Below are positions 11,907 to 22,233 of a DNA stretch of 64,000 nt, piece after piece (within the stretch, counting starts at the first letter, position 1; every line of letters begins with the position of its first letter). The notes beneath the pieces were generated by a model, which saw only the letters and a list, made by a program, of their open reading frames with translations, was not told where the DNA came from and ran no database searches. The position numbers were made by a program, and so were the translations under genes. The DNA is from Nymphaea colorata (Eukaryota > Streptophyta > Magnoliopsida > Nymphaeales > Nymphaeaceae): the NCBI RefSeq assembly GCF_008831285.2, contig NC_045147.1, positions 8,650,334 to 8,714,333 on the forward strand, given 5' to 3'.

Positions 11907-12830
11907 TCATTCAAACTTGACTCTTTTTCGTAGTAAATGGTTGAAGGGTTCACATCTCATGGCAAGATTAGATATGAACCTTCTGATTGACTGAATTTTG
12001 TTTTGCAAGCTGCGTAGCTCCTTAAGATTTGTTGGTAGTGACATCTCAATGAACACTTTTGTTTTGGAGTGATCTATCTCGATTCCCTTTTTGCTAACCA
12101 TAAATCCCAAAAGCTTACCAGATTTCATACCAAATATACATATTTGTGGGTTCAATCTAAGCTTATATTGTAAGAATCTATCAAAGACTTGAGAGAGAAT
12201 GCTGATGTGATTTTCCTTTGTTTTTGACTTAATTAGTATATCATCCACATAAACGTCCATGATTTGATGTATTTGATCATGAAAAATATCTGCCATAGCC
12301 CTTTGATATGTTGTCCCAGCGTTCTTCAGGCCAAACGGCATTACGGTATAGCAGAAGGTGCCCCATAGGGTTGTAAATGATGTTTTGGCTTGGTCTTGAG
12401 CAGCCAACTTAATTTGGTTATAGCCAGAATATCCATCCATAAAGGAGAACATAGTGTGGCATGTGTTACTGTCTACCAACAAATTGATGTTTGGAAGTAG
12501 ATAGTCATCATTTGGTGTGACTTTATTCAAATCTCTGAAATCGATGCAGAGTCAAATTTTGTCATTTTTCTTTAGAACTACCACGATATTTGCTAACCAT
12601 TCAGTATAGTCAATTGTTCGGATGAACCCTTTAGTAGGTCTTCTAAACCTTCCTTAACCTGTCCTTCAAGACGAGGGTCTGGTTTCCTCAATCTTTGTTT
12701 GATTGGCTTGCATTTTGGTTTCAATGGTAGTCGATGCTCCACTAATTTTGTATCAAATCTTGGCATATCCTCATAAGTCCATGCAAAGGCTTCTTGATGC
12801 TCTTTGAGGAAGTCTATCAACTATTTTCTT
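11907..12830 (-). pseudogene. reverse transcriptase (Tat-like element)
   Basis: 12,820-12,593 gives the N-terminal part (EAFAWTYEDMPRFDT, VEHRLPLKPKCKPIKQRLR). 12,530-11,907 gives fingers and palm: FSFMDGYSGYNQI, TTLWGTFCYTVMPFGLKNAG and the active site YVDDILIKS (YVDD codons at 12,240-12,251), then KLLGFMVSKKGIEI and the tether. The two pieces are separated by a frame break. The catalytic Asp triad positions (D in FMDGYSG, DD in YVDD) are retained. Upstream of 12,830 the pol frame soon runs into the inserted TIR element at 13,000. Confidence 0.85.
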
Positions 12831-12999
12831 TCTTCTACTGAGAGACTTGTTCTGATTTACAAAATCTTTAGATTCTCTTCCCTTCCAATGTTAATATCCT
12901 CAATCGGATCATTAATCAAATGTGACAGTTGATCTTGCTTTCTTATTTGGATGAACTCTGGACATTCTATCTCGGTGAGTTCTGGATTTACCTCCTTAA

Positions 13000-13011
13000 G
13001 GGCCCGTTTGA
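13000..13011 (+). repeat. left terminal inverted repeat of the gene-carrying element
   Basis: GGGCCCGTTTGA; pairs with 15,691-15,702 with one mismatch. Confidence 0.7.
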
Positions 13012-13159
13012 CGGGCAGGAAATATCCTGTAGCACAAGAAAAAAATTTCCGATTTTATCAAACGCAGAAATATTTTTGGAGCCGTTAAACTCGTTTCCGG
13101 AAATATTTTTTCGGAAACATGTTTCCACCGTGAGGGGTGGAAACATATTTCCGGGTTTA

Positions 13160-13756
13160 TTTTTGTGACCGTTAGGGCTCGCGCACGTCTTCCTCCTACC
13201 GCTGCCTCTCGTGTCTTCCCCCTGCTGCTGTCTCTCGCGTCTTGCTCCTGCCGCTGCTTCATCGTTCTCAACCTCCTGCCGCACTGCTGCTTCAATCCCC
13301 TGGTCGTCTCTCTCGCTCTCACTTTCTTCAGCCTTCTCTTTCTTTCTCCCTCTGTCTCGCTTTGGGGTTTCCATCGTAGATGTTCCCAGTTCGATGCCGA
13401 AGGTAATTCCTGGTGGTAGGGAGCCGGAGATCGTCTCCCATTGTCTCCGGCTTCTTGTGGATTGAAGATAGGGTTTTTCTTCATTCTTTTCTGTGTATGA
13501 TCTCCAGAAACTTTTAGGGTTTCCGTTTTTTCTTGGATGATCGTCTCCTATCCTCTTTATGCGATTCGCAAATGTGCCTGAGTGTGGGGTAGCGTGGAGA
13601 AGGGAGAGGGGGGAGCTATGTTTTGGTGGTGAACAATGGGTTTTGTAGTTTTAAAGAGTGTGGTGTCAGCGGTGTAGGGTTTTCCCTGTCTGCAATTGTT
13701 GTTTCTGCAACTGTTGGCGATTTTCTCAAGTGGGTAGGAGGAAAGAGAGGGAAAAG
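13160..13756 (+). other. pyrimidine-rich region upstream of the captured CSLC segment
   Basis: CT-rich, GC-richer than the surrounding LTR DNA (CTCTCGCTCTC, CTGCCGCTGC). Overlapping frames are open on both strands here but look compositional, not coding. The start, GTGACCGTTAGGGCTCGCGC, resembles AGAGCCGTTAGGGCTCTCTC at 49,197-49,216 upstream of the 63-bp minisatellite. It may be captured 5' untranslated sequence or transposon subterminal sequence. Confidence 0.4.
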
Positions 13757-14682
13757 ATAGCCCAGAAATTTGATTTCTAGATTGTTGGTCTAGCGAGACA
13801 AGGACGGGGAACTCCTGTTGTGGTGACAATGGAGAACCCCAACTTCTCTATGCTGGAACTTGATGGGCATGCTGCATACGTCTGAGATTCAAGGTTTCTT
13901 GCACGCAATTTACTTGTCATGGTTGTCGTTTAGAGCCGACTACATTGCTCCCACGATTCAGGCACTGTCAAAATTCTGTGTTGTTCTGTTCCTTATCCAG
14001 TCTGCTGATCGGATGATTCTGTGTATTGGTTGTTTCTGGATCAAGTATAAGAAGATTAAACCTCAAATCAAAGGTGATCCTTTCAAATCAGAAGACGCAG
14101 AGCAGCCTGGATACGAGTGCCCCATGGTTCTTGTTCAGATTCCTATGTGCAACGAGAGGGAGGTAAGAAATTGGATACACCTTTTTTGAATTCTGCCAGT
14201 CTCCTACACTTCCTCTGATATAATTGTTGTTTGCTTATACACTTTCAAGGATACCAAAACATATTTGTTTTATTTTATAACAGCAAGTGGGTTTCAACGA
14301 ATGCTAGATCTGATATTCACCTATACAATTGCTGCTTGATCAAGATTTGCATGACAAGAAGTGTTAGTTTGAAGGTCTCATGCGAAATGTCCTCGACACA
14401 GTTAGATGGTAGTGTATTGAAAACTGCAGTTTTTTTCTTATTTGTTTTGATAGTGGAGCTGTTAATGATGGCAGGTCTACGAGCAATCTATCTCTGCTGT
14501 CTGCCACTTAGACTGGCCTAAGGACCGGTTGTTGATTCAAGTTCTAGATGATTCAGACGATGAGAGCATCCAGTGTTTGATGAGAGCCGAGGTTTCAAAA
14601 TGGAGCCAGCGGGGTGTGAACATTGTCTACCGCCACCGCCTAGTGAGGACTGGCTATAAGGCTGGTAATCTCAAGTCGGCAG
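13757..14682 (+). pseudogene. captured cellulose-synthase-like C (CSLC) gene fragment, exons 1-2
   Basis: CSLC enzymes are Golgi membrane GT2 glycosyltransferases that make the xyloglucan glucan backbone. Three blocks match. 13,757-13,860 is the N-terminus (KFDF, then [19 protein letters not shown]); the start codon is ATA, not ATG, and an in-frame TAG lies within the first residues. After an internal deletion, 13,885-14,162 gives [19 protein letters not shown], the following membrane segment and [14 protein letters not shown]. After an intron 14,163-14,474 (GTAAGA...GGCAG), 14,475-14,682 gives [21 protein letters not shown] and [12 protein letters not shown]. Most of the catalytic domain is missing. 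Intron retention shows capture from genomic DNA, not from mRNA. Confidence 0.85.
14163..14474 (+). other. retained CSLC intron
   Basis: It begins GTAAGA after codon GAG and ends ATGGCAG before GTC TAC GAG. The two flanking reading frames join in phase (NERE|VYEQ), as in CSLC genes. Confidence 0.8.
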
Positions 14683-14828
14683 CCTATTTTCAGTTTTGTT
14701 TAGCACCTGTGCGATCTGCCTGTATTGACTGCTGATTTTGTGTGTTTCATTGCATTAATTTATTATGTTAGTATTCACATCATTTTCAACTGTTTGTTTC
14801 TACGTGTAATATTTGCTCCTTCTTGCAG

Positions 14829-15078
14829 GAAGATCTTTGGATAGCTGCATTCCCTGTTGGCATAGAGGTTTGTACGATTGCCTTTTCCATTGCCTTTAAT
14901 CAGAGTATCTCCTTGGTTAACTTTTATGTTATTCTTCTTAAAAATCCTGTTAGTGATTTGTTGATTTGATTCAAGGAGAATTGGTTTGAATCTTGTAATA
15001 TACATTGTATTTTTGATTTGCCAGTGGCATCATTTGGATTCTCTTTACAAGATCAATTGGGATTTTTCAAATCTAGAG
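14829..15078 (+). pseudogene. captured two-exon fragment of a second, unrecognised gene
   Basis: Two short exon-like blocks with good splice signals. 14,829-14,867 (after TTCTTGCAG, before GTTTGT) reads EDLWIAAFPVGIE. 15,025-15,078 (after TTTGCCAG, before GTACAA) reads WHHLDSLYKINWDFSNLE. Lengths 39 and 54 are both multiples of three and the frames join without a stop. Together they look like a segment of a conserved plant protein, but I do not recognise the family. They lie downstream of, and in the same orientation as, the CSLC piece, so a read-through transcript could fuse the two. Confidence 0.5.
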
Positions 15079-15203
15079 GTACAATGTTCTATTAAACACA
15101 TGCAACCTTCTCACTCTTCTCAAGTTCTGTACATTTCTGTTGTGGTGGCTGTAAGCTTTCAGGCTATGTAGTTTGTTATTGCAATTTGATACTGCATGTC
15201 TGG

Positions 15204-15295
15204 TTCTGCATTGAATTTGATTACTGAAGTATGGTGTTTTAGTCAGAAATTCTGCATTGAATTTGATTACTGAAGTATGGTGTTTTAGTCAGAAA
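15204..15295. repeat. 46-bp perfect tandem duplication
   Basis: Two adjacent identical copies of a unit starting TTCTGCATTGAATTTGATTA and ending TTAGTCAGAAA (15,204-15,249 and 15,250-15,295). It is inside the TIR element and looks like a recent slippage or repair duplication. Confidence 0.9.
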
Positions 15296-15690
15296 TTCAT
15301 AAATACCTGTGTCTGTTAGAGCCCTGCAAACTCGTATGAGGACATCCATGATATGTTTTTCTTATTCCAAAATCTTGTGGGAAACATATCAACGGTGCCA
15401 TGGGCTTATGCTTGAACATGGTCAAATGTTACACGGTGGTTTACTTTTTTTGTTTATGTGTTCTATTTAAAAAATTCTGAAAATAAGTTTCTTATATCAA
15501 ACTAAGATATGTATTTCTGGAAATCTGGAAATATGTTTCTTAAAAATCAAACACAGAAATATGTTTCTGGAAATATATTTCTGAGTTATCACACACTCAT
15601 CAAAATGGGAATCGGAAAAATTTTTCCCATTCCCTTTTTCCAGGAAATATATTTCCAGAAATATATTTCCAATTCCATAATTCCATGCTA

Positions 15691-15702
15691 TCAAACGGCC
15701 CC
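15691..15702 (-). repeat. right terminal inverted repeat of the gene-carrying element
   Basis: TCAAACGGCCCC, the reverse complement of GGGGCCGTTTGA. The adjacent sequence is rich in GGAAATATATTTC motifs like the left end. Confidence 0.7.
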
Positions 15703-16428
15703 TCATATGGAAAAATGCTTTCTGAGTCCATCTTGACAAGAGAAAGTATTAGATGTTGACATAAATTGATCCAATAGAGATGCGAGAAGAGTTTTGACAT
15801 TGGGTTTGAACATGGACTTGGAGACAAGGTAAAACATCACATCTCATGCATCAGACAAGCAATTAATGAAAAATTGATAATGCATTTCCTAGGACTTTTG
15901 CCTATATGCATTGTTTTGAAAATTGATCTTGGAACCTATATACCAAATCTATGGTACTAGCATAGACTCCTTCAAGGGTTTTCTAGATTTGAGCTCTTCA
16001 ATTCTCCATGTTCACCCATCGATATACTGGGACTATTGTACGTTTCGGTACTAATGGGGGACTTCTCAGTCCAATCGGGTGGCCTAATTGTAAGGCTATA
16101 TCTTGGACTAATGTCTTAGAAATAGTCAGGCAACATGATGATCAAGATATGATGTAGGTAATGATTTGTTTTTCAAATTCATAAAAAGATACAAAATAGA
16201 TGACTCTATTTCATGCATTCAAAAGAGATAGATTTGAAAATTTGAGAGCAAACATGGGCTGCATACAATCCCTAAATTGAGGAGGGGTAGGATAAATTGA
16301 AATAAAAGGGGTTTCTGGAATCTCCTCAATGATTACTACATGATGTCGGTATGCATGGTCATGAAAAATTTTGTACAATTGATGCAACTTATATACGATC
16401 CAAATAGGTCCTTAGACAAACAATGACG
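15703..16428 (-). other. 5' leader / gag relic of the Tat-like element
   Basis: Sequence between the inserted TIR element and the primer site, with only short frames. The part at about 16,020-16,160 (TCGATATAC, GGTACTAA, CTAATTGTAAGGCT) aligns with 34,550-34,680 in the pol-less F-type element, so both families share a leader. I see no recognisable gag domain; gag and protease have been lost. Confidence 0.55.
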
Positions 16429-16449
16429 GGTCCCACTGGGTGTGCCATC
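16429..16449 (-). other. primer binding site candidate (Tat-like element)
   Basis: Immediately after the 5' LTR end TGTGAACA on the minus strand comes GA, then TGGCACACCCAGTGGGACC. The F-type element has TGGCGATCGTGATGGGACC at the same spot. Position and conserved TGGC...GGGACC argue for a primer site. I cannot assign the tRNA. Confidence 0.55.
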
Positions 16450-18780
16450 TGTTCACACCTCACCCCTTTCTCAAAGGGCATCGAAATGCAAATCAACAAA
16501 ATTCTTCAAAATTGGGGTTTTGAGGAAAAACATTTAAGAGAAAGGGATCCACTTGTCAGTACGAGGTCTAACCGTTCTTGCCACCTTTAAGAGGGGTAAT
16601 TGGACCAAGGACTAAGGATCATTTGGATCATGTACGAGTTATGGATGCAAATCTTATATGTTTGTGCATTGAACTTTTGGATTGAAGAACCAAAATTCAT
16701 TTTGAATAAGTGATTTGAACTTATTTTGAAAATGAATTTGAAGATTGGAGGGTTTTCAAGTTGATTTAAAAACCTTTGTTTTGGTGTCATTTGATTTGAA
16801 ATCCACAATTCTTGAGGATTTTGAAGATTTTAAATTGAGTTCTTTATTGCAAACTCAAAATGATTCATGAGTTGAAATTGTGACCGTCGTATGATCAAAA
16901 TTGATTTTGAATTCTTCTTTTGCCAAATCATGTGATTTGGTCCAAAATATTTTGAAACATGTGATTTGGTCCAAAATATTTTGAAACATGTGATTTGGTT
17001 AGGTAGAACTCATTCTTTTGATGAAACATATGCTTCAAATTGTTAGAAAACGTGTTGTTTTCTAAACATATTTTGGCCAAAATTGTGAATGCATTGTTTA
17101 TGTTTTCTTTTAAAGTTAAGTGAAGTTTACAAATTCTTGTTGCATATAACTTGATCACTTTTTGCAACTCAAATTTGACTTACTTAATTTCTTGAGTATG
17201 TGCATGTGGTGCTATTGATTTTAAGTGAAAGTGAATGCATGGAATAGAAAAGGAAACTATATGAGACATTCATTATTCTCTCTCTCATAATCTCTCAAAG
17301 TCCATCCATTGCAATCACACATCATACAATCTATACATGAAGATTGATTTTGATTAAAATGTAGGACTCTCTCCAAATGTGTTCATCACATTATTAAGCA
17401 CATGAATTAGAGATGGTCCACAAGTTTGAGTCATGGATGAGAAATTCAAAACAATTAAGAATTAGGCAAATGAGGATGAAATCATACTTTAAAATATAAA
17501 GGGAACGTGGATATCGTCCTTTTTCCTCAAAATTGTCATAAAAAACAAATTTTATTCTGATTTAAATGGATTAAAATTAAAATATTGATTCTAAAAGTGT
17601 TTGACTCTTGAAAAATGATGAAATTCAATTTTACTCCATATGAACTAAACATCCAAATTGGCAAAAATCATGTGCCATATGTTTTCATTCATGCCATGGA
17701 GTTCTAAGAACATTTCCTTCTCCCCAAAATCAAATAAAATTTCAGATTCTTGTCTTAGAAAATCCATTCACTTCTCGGACTATTGAAACACTTTTGATAT
17801 AGGCAAAGATTAGGGTTTTTGAAATATGATCTTACATTGTTCTTGAGACTCAATCAATCACATGTAAGTCTGAAAATTAGTAAATAAAATCAAAAATTTT
17901 TAAAAGGCTTTTATAGAGCCGATTCGGTAGGGCTAGAACCTTTTTATTGTTGTTCAAAATATAGTCACTTTGTGGCTGAAAATTGGCATCTCAAATATAT
18001 AAAATTTGACATTCCTAAGCTAATTCTTATAAAACATGGTCTGATTTCAAAAACTTACATACACCTTACGTATGGATTGCTGAATTTATACAAATTTTGA
18101 CATGAAATGAAAGTGATTTCATAACTTTGTACAATGAAAATCAATAAAATGATCAATTTTCTTAAAAACCAGTTTAAAAACGTGTTCCAACCTGATTTTA
18201 AGAGAGGAAAACAATTTTTGACAAGAGATTGCACATGTATATATATAACAATATATATATACATGACCTTGGGGCTCTTTTCAAAATTGGATTCATGGGT
18301 TCATCTTTTAGAAAAACTGACTCATGCATGCATCATGCATTAATATGTACATTTAATCGTAGGTTTTCTCTAGCTGGACATCATTCCCAAATATAAAATA
18401 AATGAAAATAAACCCCTCCCACAAATTGTTGAAATTAAAATGAACCAACAAGAAGATAAAGTAGATGAACAATGATGTTTGATCTTCTTCTTCACTTGTT
18501 TTCTAAATCGAGCAATCATAAGCAAGAATCCGAGCTTGGATTCGAGCTTAGCTAGAAGAAGAATAGCGTGCTTGCTGGAATTTGTAGTGGGAAAGAGAGC
18601 ACCTTAACTTAGCAAACTCAATGGAGAGAATAGAAGAAAATGAAGAAGAAAATAGAAGAATGGGGAAAAGGGGCTTGGACGAATTTTTCTTCTCCTCCTT
18701 GGTTTCTCCTTCTTAGCTCCTTGGTTGCAGCAATTTGATGCAATACTCAAAAATTCGTCCACCTCTTGGTTGCCAATGGA

Positions 18781-18795
18781 GGGTTTATATAGAGG
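18781..18795 (-). promoter_or_regulatory. LTR TATA box (5' LTR copy)
   Basis: Minus-strand CTCTATATAAACCC in the 5' LTR, at the same LTR position as in the 3' copy. Retention in both copies supports it as the element promoter. Confidence 0.65.
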
Positions 18796-19954
18796 AGAAG
18801 AAGGTTCAACCACCTTCTTTAATTTGCCATGGAAGATTAATCAAGGTTTAGGGAGTTGAAAAATGAATTAAATGAGCTTATAATGGCTCTAATTAATCAT
18901 TCTGATCCCATTTACACGAGTTAGGTGGGCTGGGCTAGGTTTTGTTAACTTTGGTTCAGACCTAGCTGACCAACTTTGACCAAAATTTTGGATGAAAATG
19001 CCCTTGCATAGAGTTTTGCCTTATTTTGTGGCATTTATTTTTTTCTTTGGTTGAAATCGAGCTTGTTAGGTTAAAACCTACTCACTAAGTTCTAAATGTT
19101 ATTGAATTATGACAATTTAATTAAAATTTGAATAAATTTTGAAAATTCTATCAAATTTGGTTCGAAAAGGGTATTTTCATCTAAAACTTGATTGAAGATG
19201 GATTTCAATTGAATCAAACTTTGGTTTAAAATATTGAATTTTAATTTGATATTTGATTGATACATTTGACAAATCCAAATGTATATGTGTCTTTCATAAA
19301 CCAATTTAGGCTCTGTAATCTCAACTTGCTCAAAAAAGGGCAAAATTATCTAGATTGGTCAAATTTGACCAATTGACCAAAGTCAAAGCTCATTTGTGAA
19401 TAGTTTGGCTTTATTTAAGGTAATTTCATAGATTTGAGCTAAGAAAGCTCTTAATTGAACTAAATTGTACTTTGACTGAGTTTAGAGTAGTCAATTCAAT
19501 TTGGTAAAAGTCTATTTTCATCCACTGATTGGGTCGTGGGACAGACCTACTCTTTTGACTGAGCTGAGGCCATGTTGACTGAGCCTAGTTGAAATTGCCA
19601 CCTCATTTGGGTGCACTAGGGTCGAACCAACTTCAATTAAGCGGGTTTGACCAGCCTAGTTATTGCTTTTTGGAGATTGACCCTTCCATGAAGAGGACCT
19701 AGTTAAGGAAGATTGAGAGACATAAATGTCTCTCTTTTCCTAGGTTTCTAGTTATGATTTCATTTATTTCTCCTTGAAAATTATTTTTTCATTTAATTGA
19801 GAGAAAATATATTTTTCTTTGTTTTTAATGGGGGGTGCGTGACCCCTTGGGGCTCTTGACCACATGGGCGAGGTGGGGCCCACCGTAGGTTCGACGTTGC
19901 ATTCTAGATTGAATTAGTTTCAATTCTCATATTTAAATCAAAATTTAAATTTTG

Positions 19955-20070
19955 CAATTGGATATGGATTTCAAATGACATTTGTAATTGAATTTGGATT
20001 TCAAATGACATTTGTAATTGAATTTGAATTTCAAATAACATTTGTACTTGAATTTGGATTTCAAATCCTA
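19955..20070. repeat. 30-bp minisatellite in the 5' LTR
   Basis: Three complete units plus a partial unit of the same 30-bp repeat as at 8,304-8,441, with one unit diverged (AATAACATTTGTACTTG). Confidence 0.85.
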
Positions 20071-20251
20071 ACTTTGTCATAGCTTGGTCTCGTAATCCTA
20101 CATTGGGATTTGTGCCACGAGATAAATTCATGATTTGAATCTAAATTGTTCTTTATTTTCGAAATTGGCTTTGCAATTTTGTTTTACACATTTTTTTGTA
20201 GAATTTTGACATTGCTTCAATTTTGGTGTGAAAAAATTTGGGGTGTTTACA

Positions 20252-20256
20252 CATGA
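20252..20256. repeat. target site duplication CATGA (right)
   Basis: This is the partner of the CATGA copy left of the Tat element, directly after the LTR end TTTACA. A 5-bp duplication is normal for Ty3/gypsy integrases. Confidence 0.9.
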
Positions 20257-21160
20257 GGAATGCATAGTAACATGTACAAATTCATGAAGGGCTTTCCCGA
20301 GTTGGACAAGTCCCAATCTCAAAAATCACACTATGTCAAGCACTCATTCTTACCATGGATTTGCTTATTCATTAAAGAAAAATTAGAACATCATGCATGA
20401 TCATAATCTCAAACATAAATGATGGATAAAGGAACATAACAATTATATTTTTGGAAATAATTGAAGAAATAAGATTTATTTCGTCTTGCTCATACTCTTG
20501 GTGCACTCAAGATATAGCTCTCGATTCTGGATAGAAAATCATTTGAGTTTTCTTGCACGGCCATGGGGAGGTGGCAAGAGGAAATTTAAATAGATGGAAA
20601 TAAGAGGATGACTATATACCTTGAATATGAATGATATTAGAAATGAGTCTTCTCTTTTGAATGATCTTAGAGTCGCCTTAGATGAAACTCCAAGATGATG
20701 AACCCCCCAAGAGAGCTCTTTTATGCTCCTTTGAAGAATTTGAACTTGGAGAATGTTTGCTCCCAAGGTTGGAGAAGAAGAGAGAAATGGAAAGCGAGAG
20801 CTAAGGAAAATTTAGATTTTCAAGTGATGAAGCATGAGAGGTTCCCCAAGGGTTAGCTTATGTCCAAGAAGGAAGAATGTGGGGGTATTTATAGGGTGTT
20901 TTGGAGCCAAAACTCAAAAATCAAAAATCAATTTTTTTTTAATTTGACAAGATTTTTATGTGAATTTCAAATTTTTTTTGAGCCAAAATTCAAAATTTGA
21001 ATTCAAGAGGGAAGAATTTTGGAGCCAACATTCAAAATTTGAATTCAAGGGGGAAGAGTTTTGGAATTCTGGATTTGTATCTAAACTTGAATTTTGGATC
21101 TAATTTGGATCTGATAATTGGATTTTGGATTTGAATTTTACGTCTAATGTGGTTTGGTAA
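20257..21160 (-). repeat. F-type LTR fragment, right part, with promoter
   Basis: It continues the LTR interrupted at 4,483: GGAATGCATA...ACATGTACAAATTC, then the stretch ending in GAATTC/GATTTGGATCT-rich sequence shared with 29,000-29,900, 32,290-33,200 and 36,478-37,330. It contains the minus-strand TATA box (CCCTATAAATACCC, 20,884-20,897). Similarity fades near 21,160, before the LTR terminus, so the U3 end is lost. With the left part, this is a single old LTR remnant that served as target for a younger element. Confidence 0.85.
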
Positions 21161-22233
21161 TCTATCCAGCCTCGTCCCTTCACATGTTATATTATGTTTT
21201 GTCTTGAGCAGATTTCGTAACAAGTTTTAGAAATTGAGTTTTATTCATGCTAGGTAGTAGTATCTTTGTGCATATTTTAAGACTCACATAGCACTTGTCT
21301 AAGTTCTCTCCATGTGTCTTAAGGTTTTTTTGTTCTTTTGCATGCAAACTATGATCTTAGCATGCAATATTATGTTCTTTTGTGTGACGATACATTTCAT
21401 CCTGATAGTTTACTTAGGATCATAGATTAATCTAGATTGTAGAATTCATTGAATGAAATGCATAGTGAACATTAGAATTACTCTTGGAGACATTAAGATG
21501 TTGTTAAGAAATTTTGCAGTGCATATATTGCTCTTTTTTGGCGTTCTTTGTTTCCCCTGCTATGTGATGTTCTAGAGTTTTTTATTGCACATAGTTTGTT
21601 TTTTCATTATAATTGCATGGAATGGTTTGTCAAGTATGCACACACTTGATTTTCATCTATTCACTCATCTGTCAAGACAAATGTTGTCACACACATACAC
21701 CCCCCTCTTAGAAACCGGCATGCGTTCAACACTCTCTCACTTCGGTGAATTTTCTTCTCCGAAAAAAGTTGAATGCCTCCGCATCTTGTAGAAACAATTG
21801 CAGACTACCATCATGCCTTGAAACTTATTCTAAACAAGTTTTACAACTCTGTTTTTTGAATTCAAAGTTTCTAACTTGATTTCAAATGCTATCTTCCAAC
21901 TTGACTGCTAAAATCATCTTTCAAACTCTATTTTCCAGCCATATACAAATTGTTTTGGACTCATGTTCCAAAATCGATTTCCAAATCCAATGTTCAATTT
22001 CCCCTAAAATCAGGTTTCAATCATAATTCTTTCTCCAGTTTTCAAATACAATTTCATGTTTCAAACTAGTTTTCTAAATTGCATGCATTACAGAGATGTA
22101 GATTGTAAGTCATGTCTCAATGATGATATTGGCATTTTAGGCATGATATGGCTAATGCCCTAAGAGTCTATTTAGATTTCAAAAGCCAATTTTATTTTAA
22201 ACGTAAGTTCATATTCATATGTGTTTACATTAT
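21161..22233. other. AT-rich region without a recognisable gene
   Basis: No frame, splice pattern or repeat I can name. The part at 21,830-22,090 is a run of degenerate TTTCAAA / CCAAATC words resembling eroded LTR U3 sequence. Confidence 0.5.

Larger units (their letters stand above)
13000..15702 (+). mobile_element. non-autonomous TIR element carrying captured gene fragments (Pack-type)
   Basis: The segment is bounded by imperfect terminal inverted repeats: GGGCCCGTTTGA at 13,000-13,011 and the complement of GGGGCCGTTTGA at 15,691-15,702 (11 of 12 match). Both subterminal regions carry the same motif family (variants of GGAAATATATTTCC / GGAAACATGTTTCC), supporting one element. It encodes no transposase. 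Inside are spliced fragments of a CSLC gene and of a second gene. It interrupts the Tat element. Flanking TAA/TCA might be a mutated 3-bp duplication as in PIF/Harbinger elements, but 8- or 9-bp duplications typical of hAT or Mutator are not seen, so the superfamily is open. Confidence 0.75.
4484..20251 (-). mobile_element. Tat-lineage-like Ty3/gypsy retrotransposon with about 4-kb LTRs
   Basis: Two long direct repeats (4,484-8,628 and 16,450-20,251) start TGTTCRCA and end TTAACA/TTTACA. They are flanked by an exact 5-bp duplication CATGA (4,479-4,483 and 20,252-20,256). Between them on the minus strand lie a primer-site candidate, a pol with RT, RNase H, a second archaeal-type RNase H and integrase, and a polypurine tract. 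The duplicated RNase H, the very long LTRs and the long non-coding 3' internal part are characters of the Tat lineage. gag and protease are essentially absent and pol is frameshifted. A 2.7-kb DNA element sits between the pol start and the leader. It is inserted in an older F-type LTR. Confidence 0.9.
16450..20251 (-). repeat. 5' LTR of the Tat-like element
   Basis: 3,802 bp, bounded TGTTCACA...GTTTACA and adjacent to the primer-site candidate on its left (minus-strand downstream) side. It differs from the 3' LTR by scattered substitutions and by lacking about 320 bp where the other has 6,320-6,650. One short duplication is private to it (16,937-16,990: two copies of a 28-bp segment with CATGTGATTTGGTCCAAAAT). 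Being the 5' LTR, it would have driven transcription from its TATA box at 18,783-18,792. Confidence 0.9.

Noticed and set aside
12988-13484. Overlapping open frames of 128 and 162 codons (minus) and 84 codons (plus) in the CT-rich region
   Set aside because: Compositional: the pyrimidine-rich tract lacks stops on both strands. There is no domain, and the frames run across the TIR element boundary.
13000-15702. Calling the CSLC region an active gene
   Set aside because: Missing start codon, internal deletion, early stop and absence of most of the catalytic domain.
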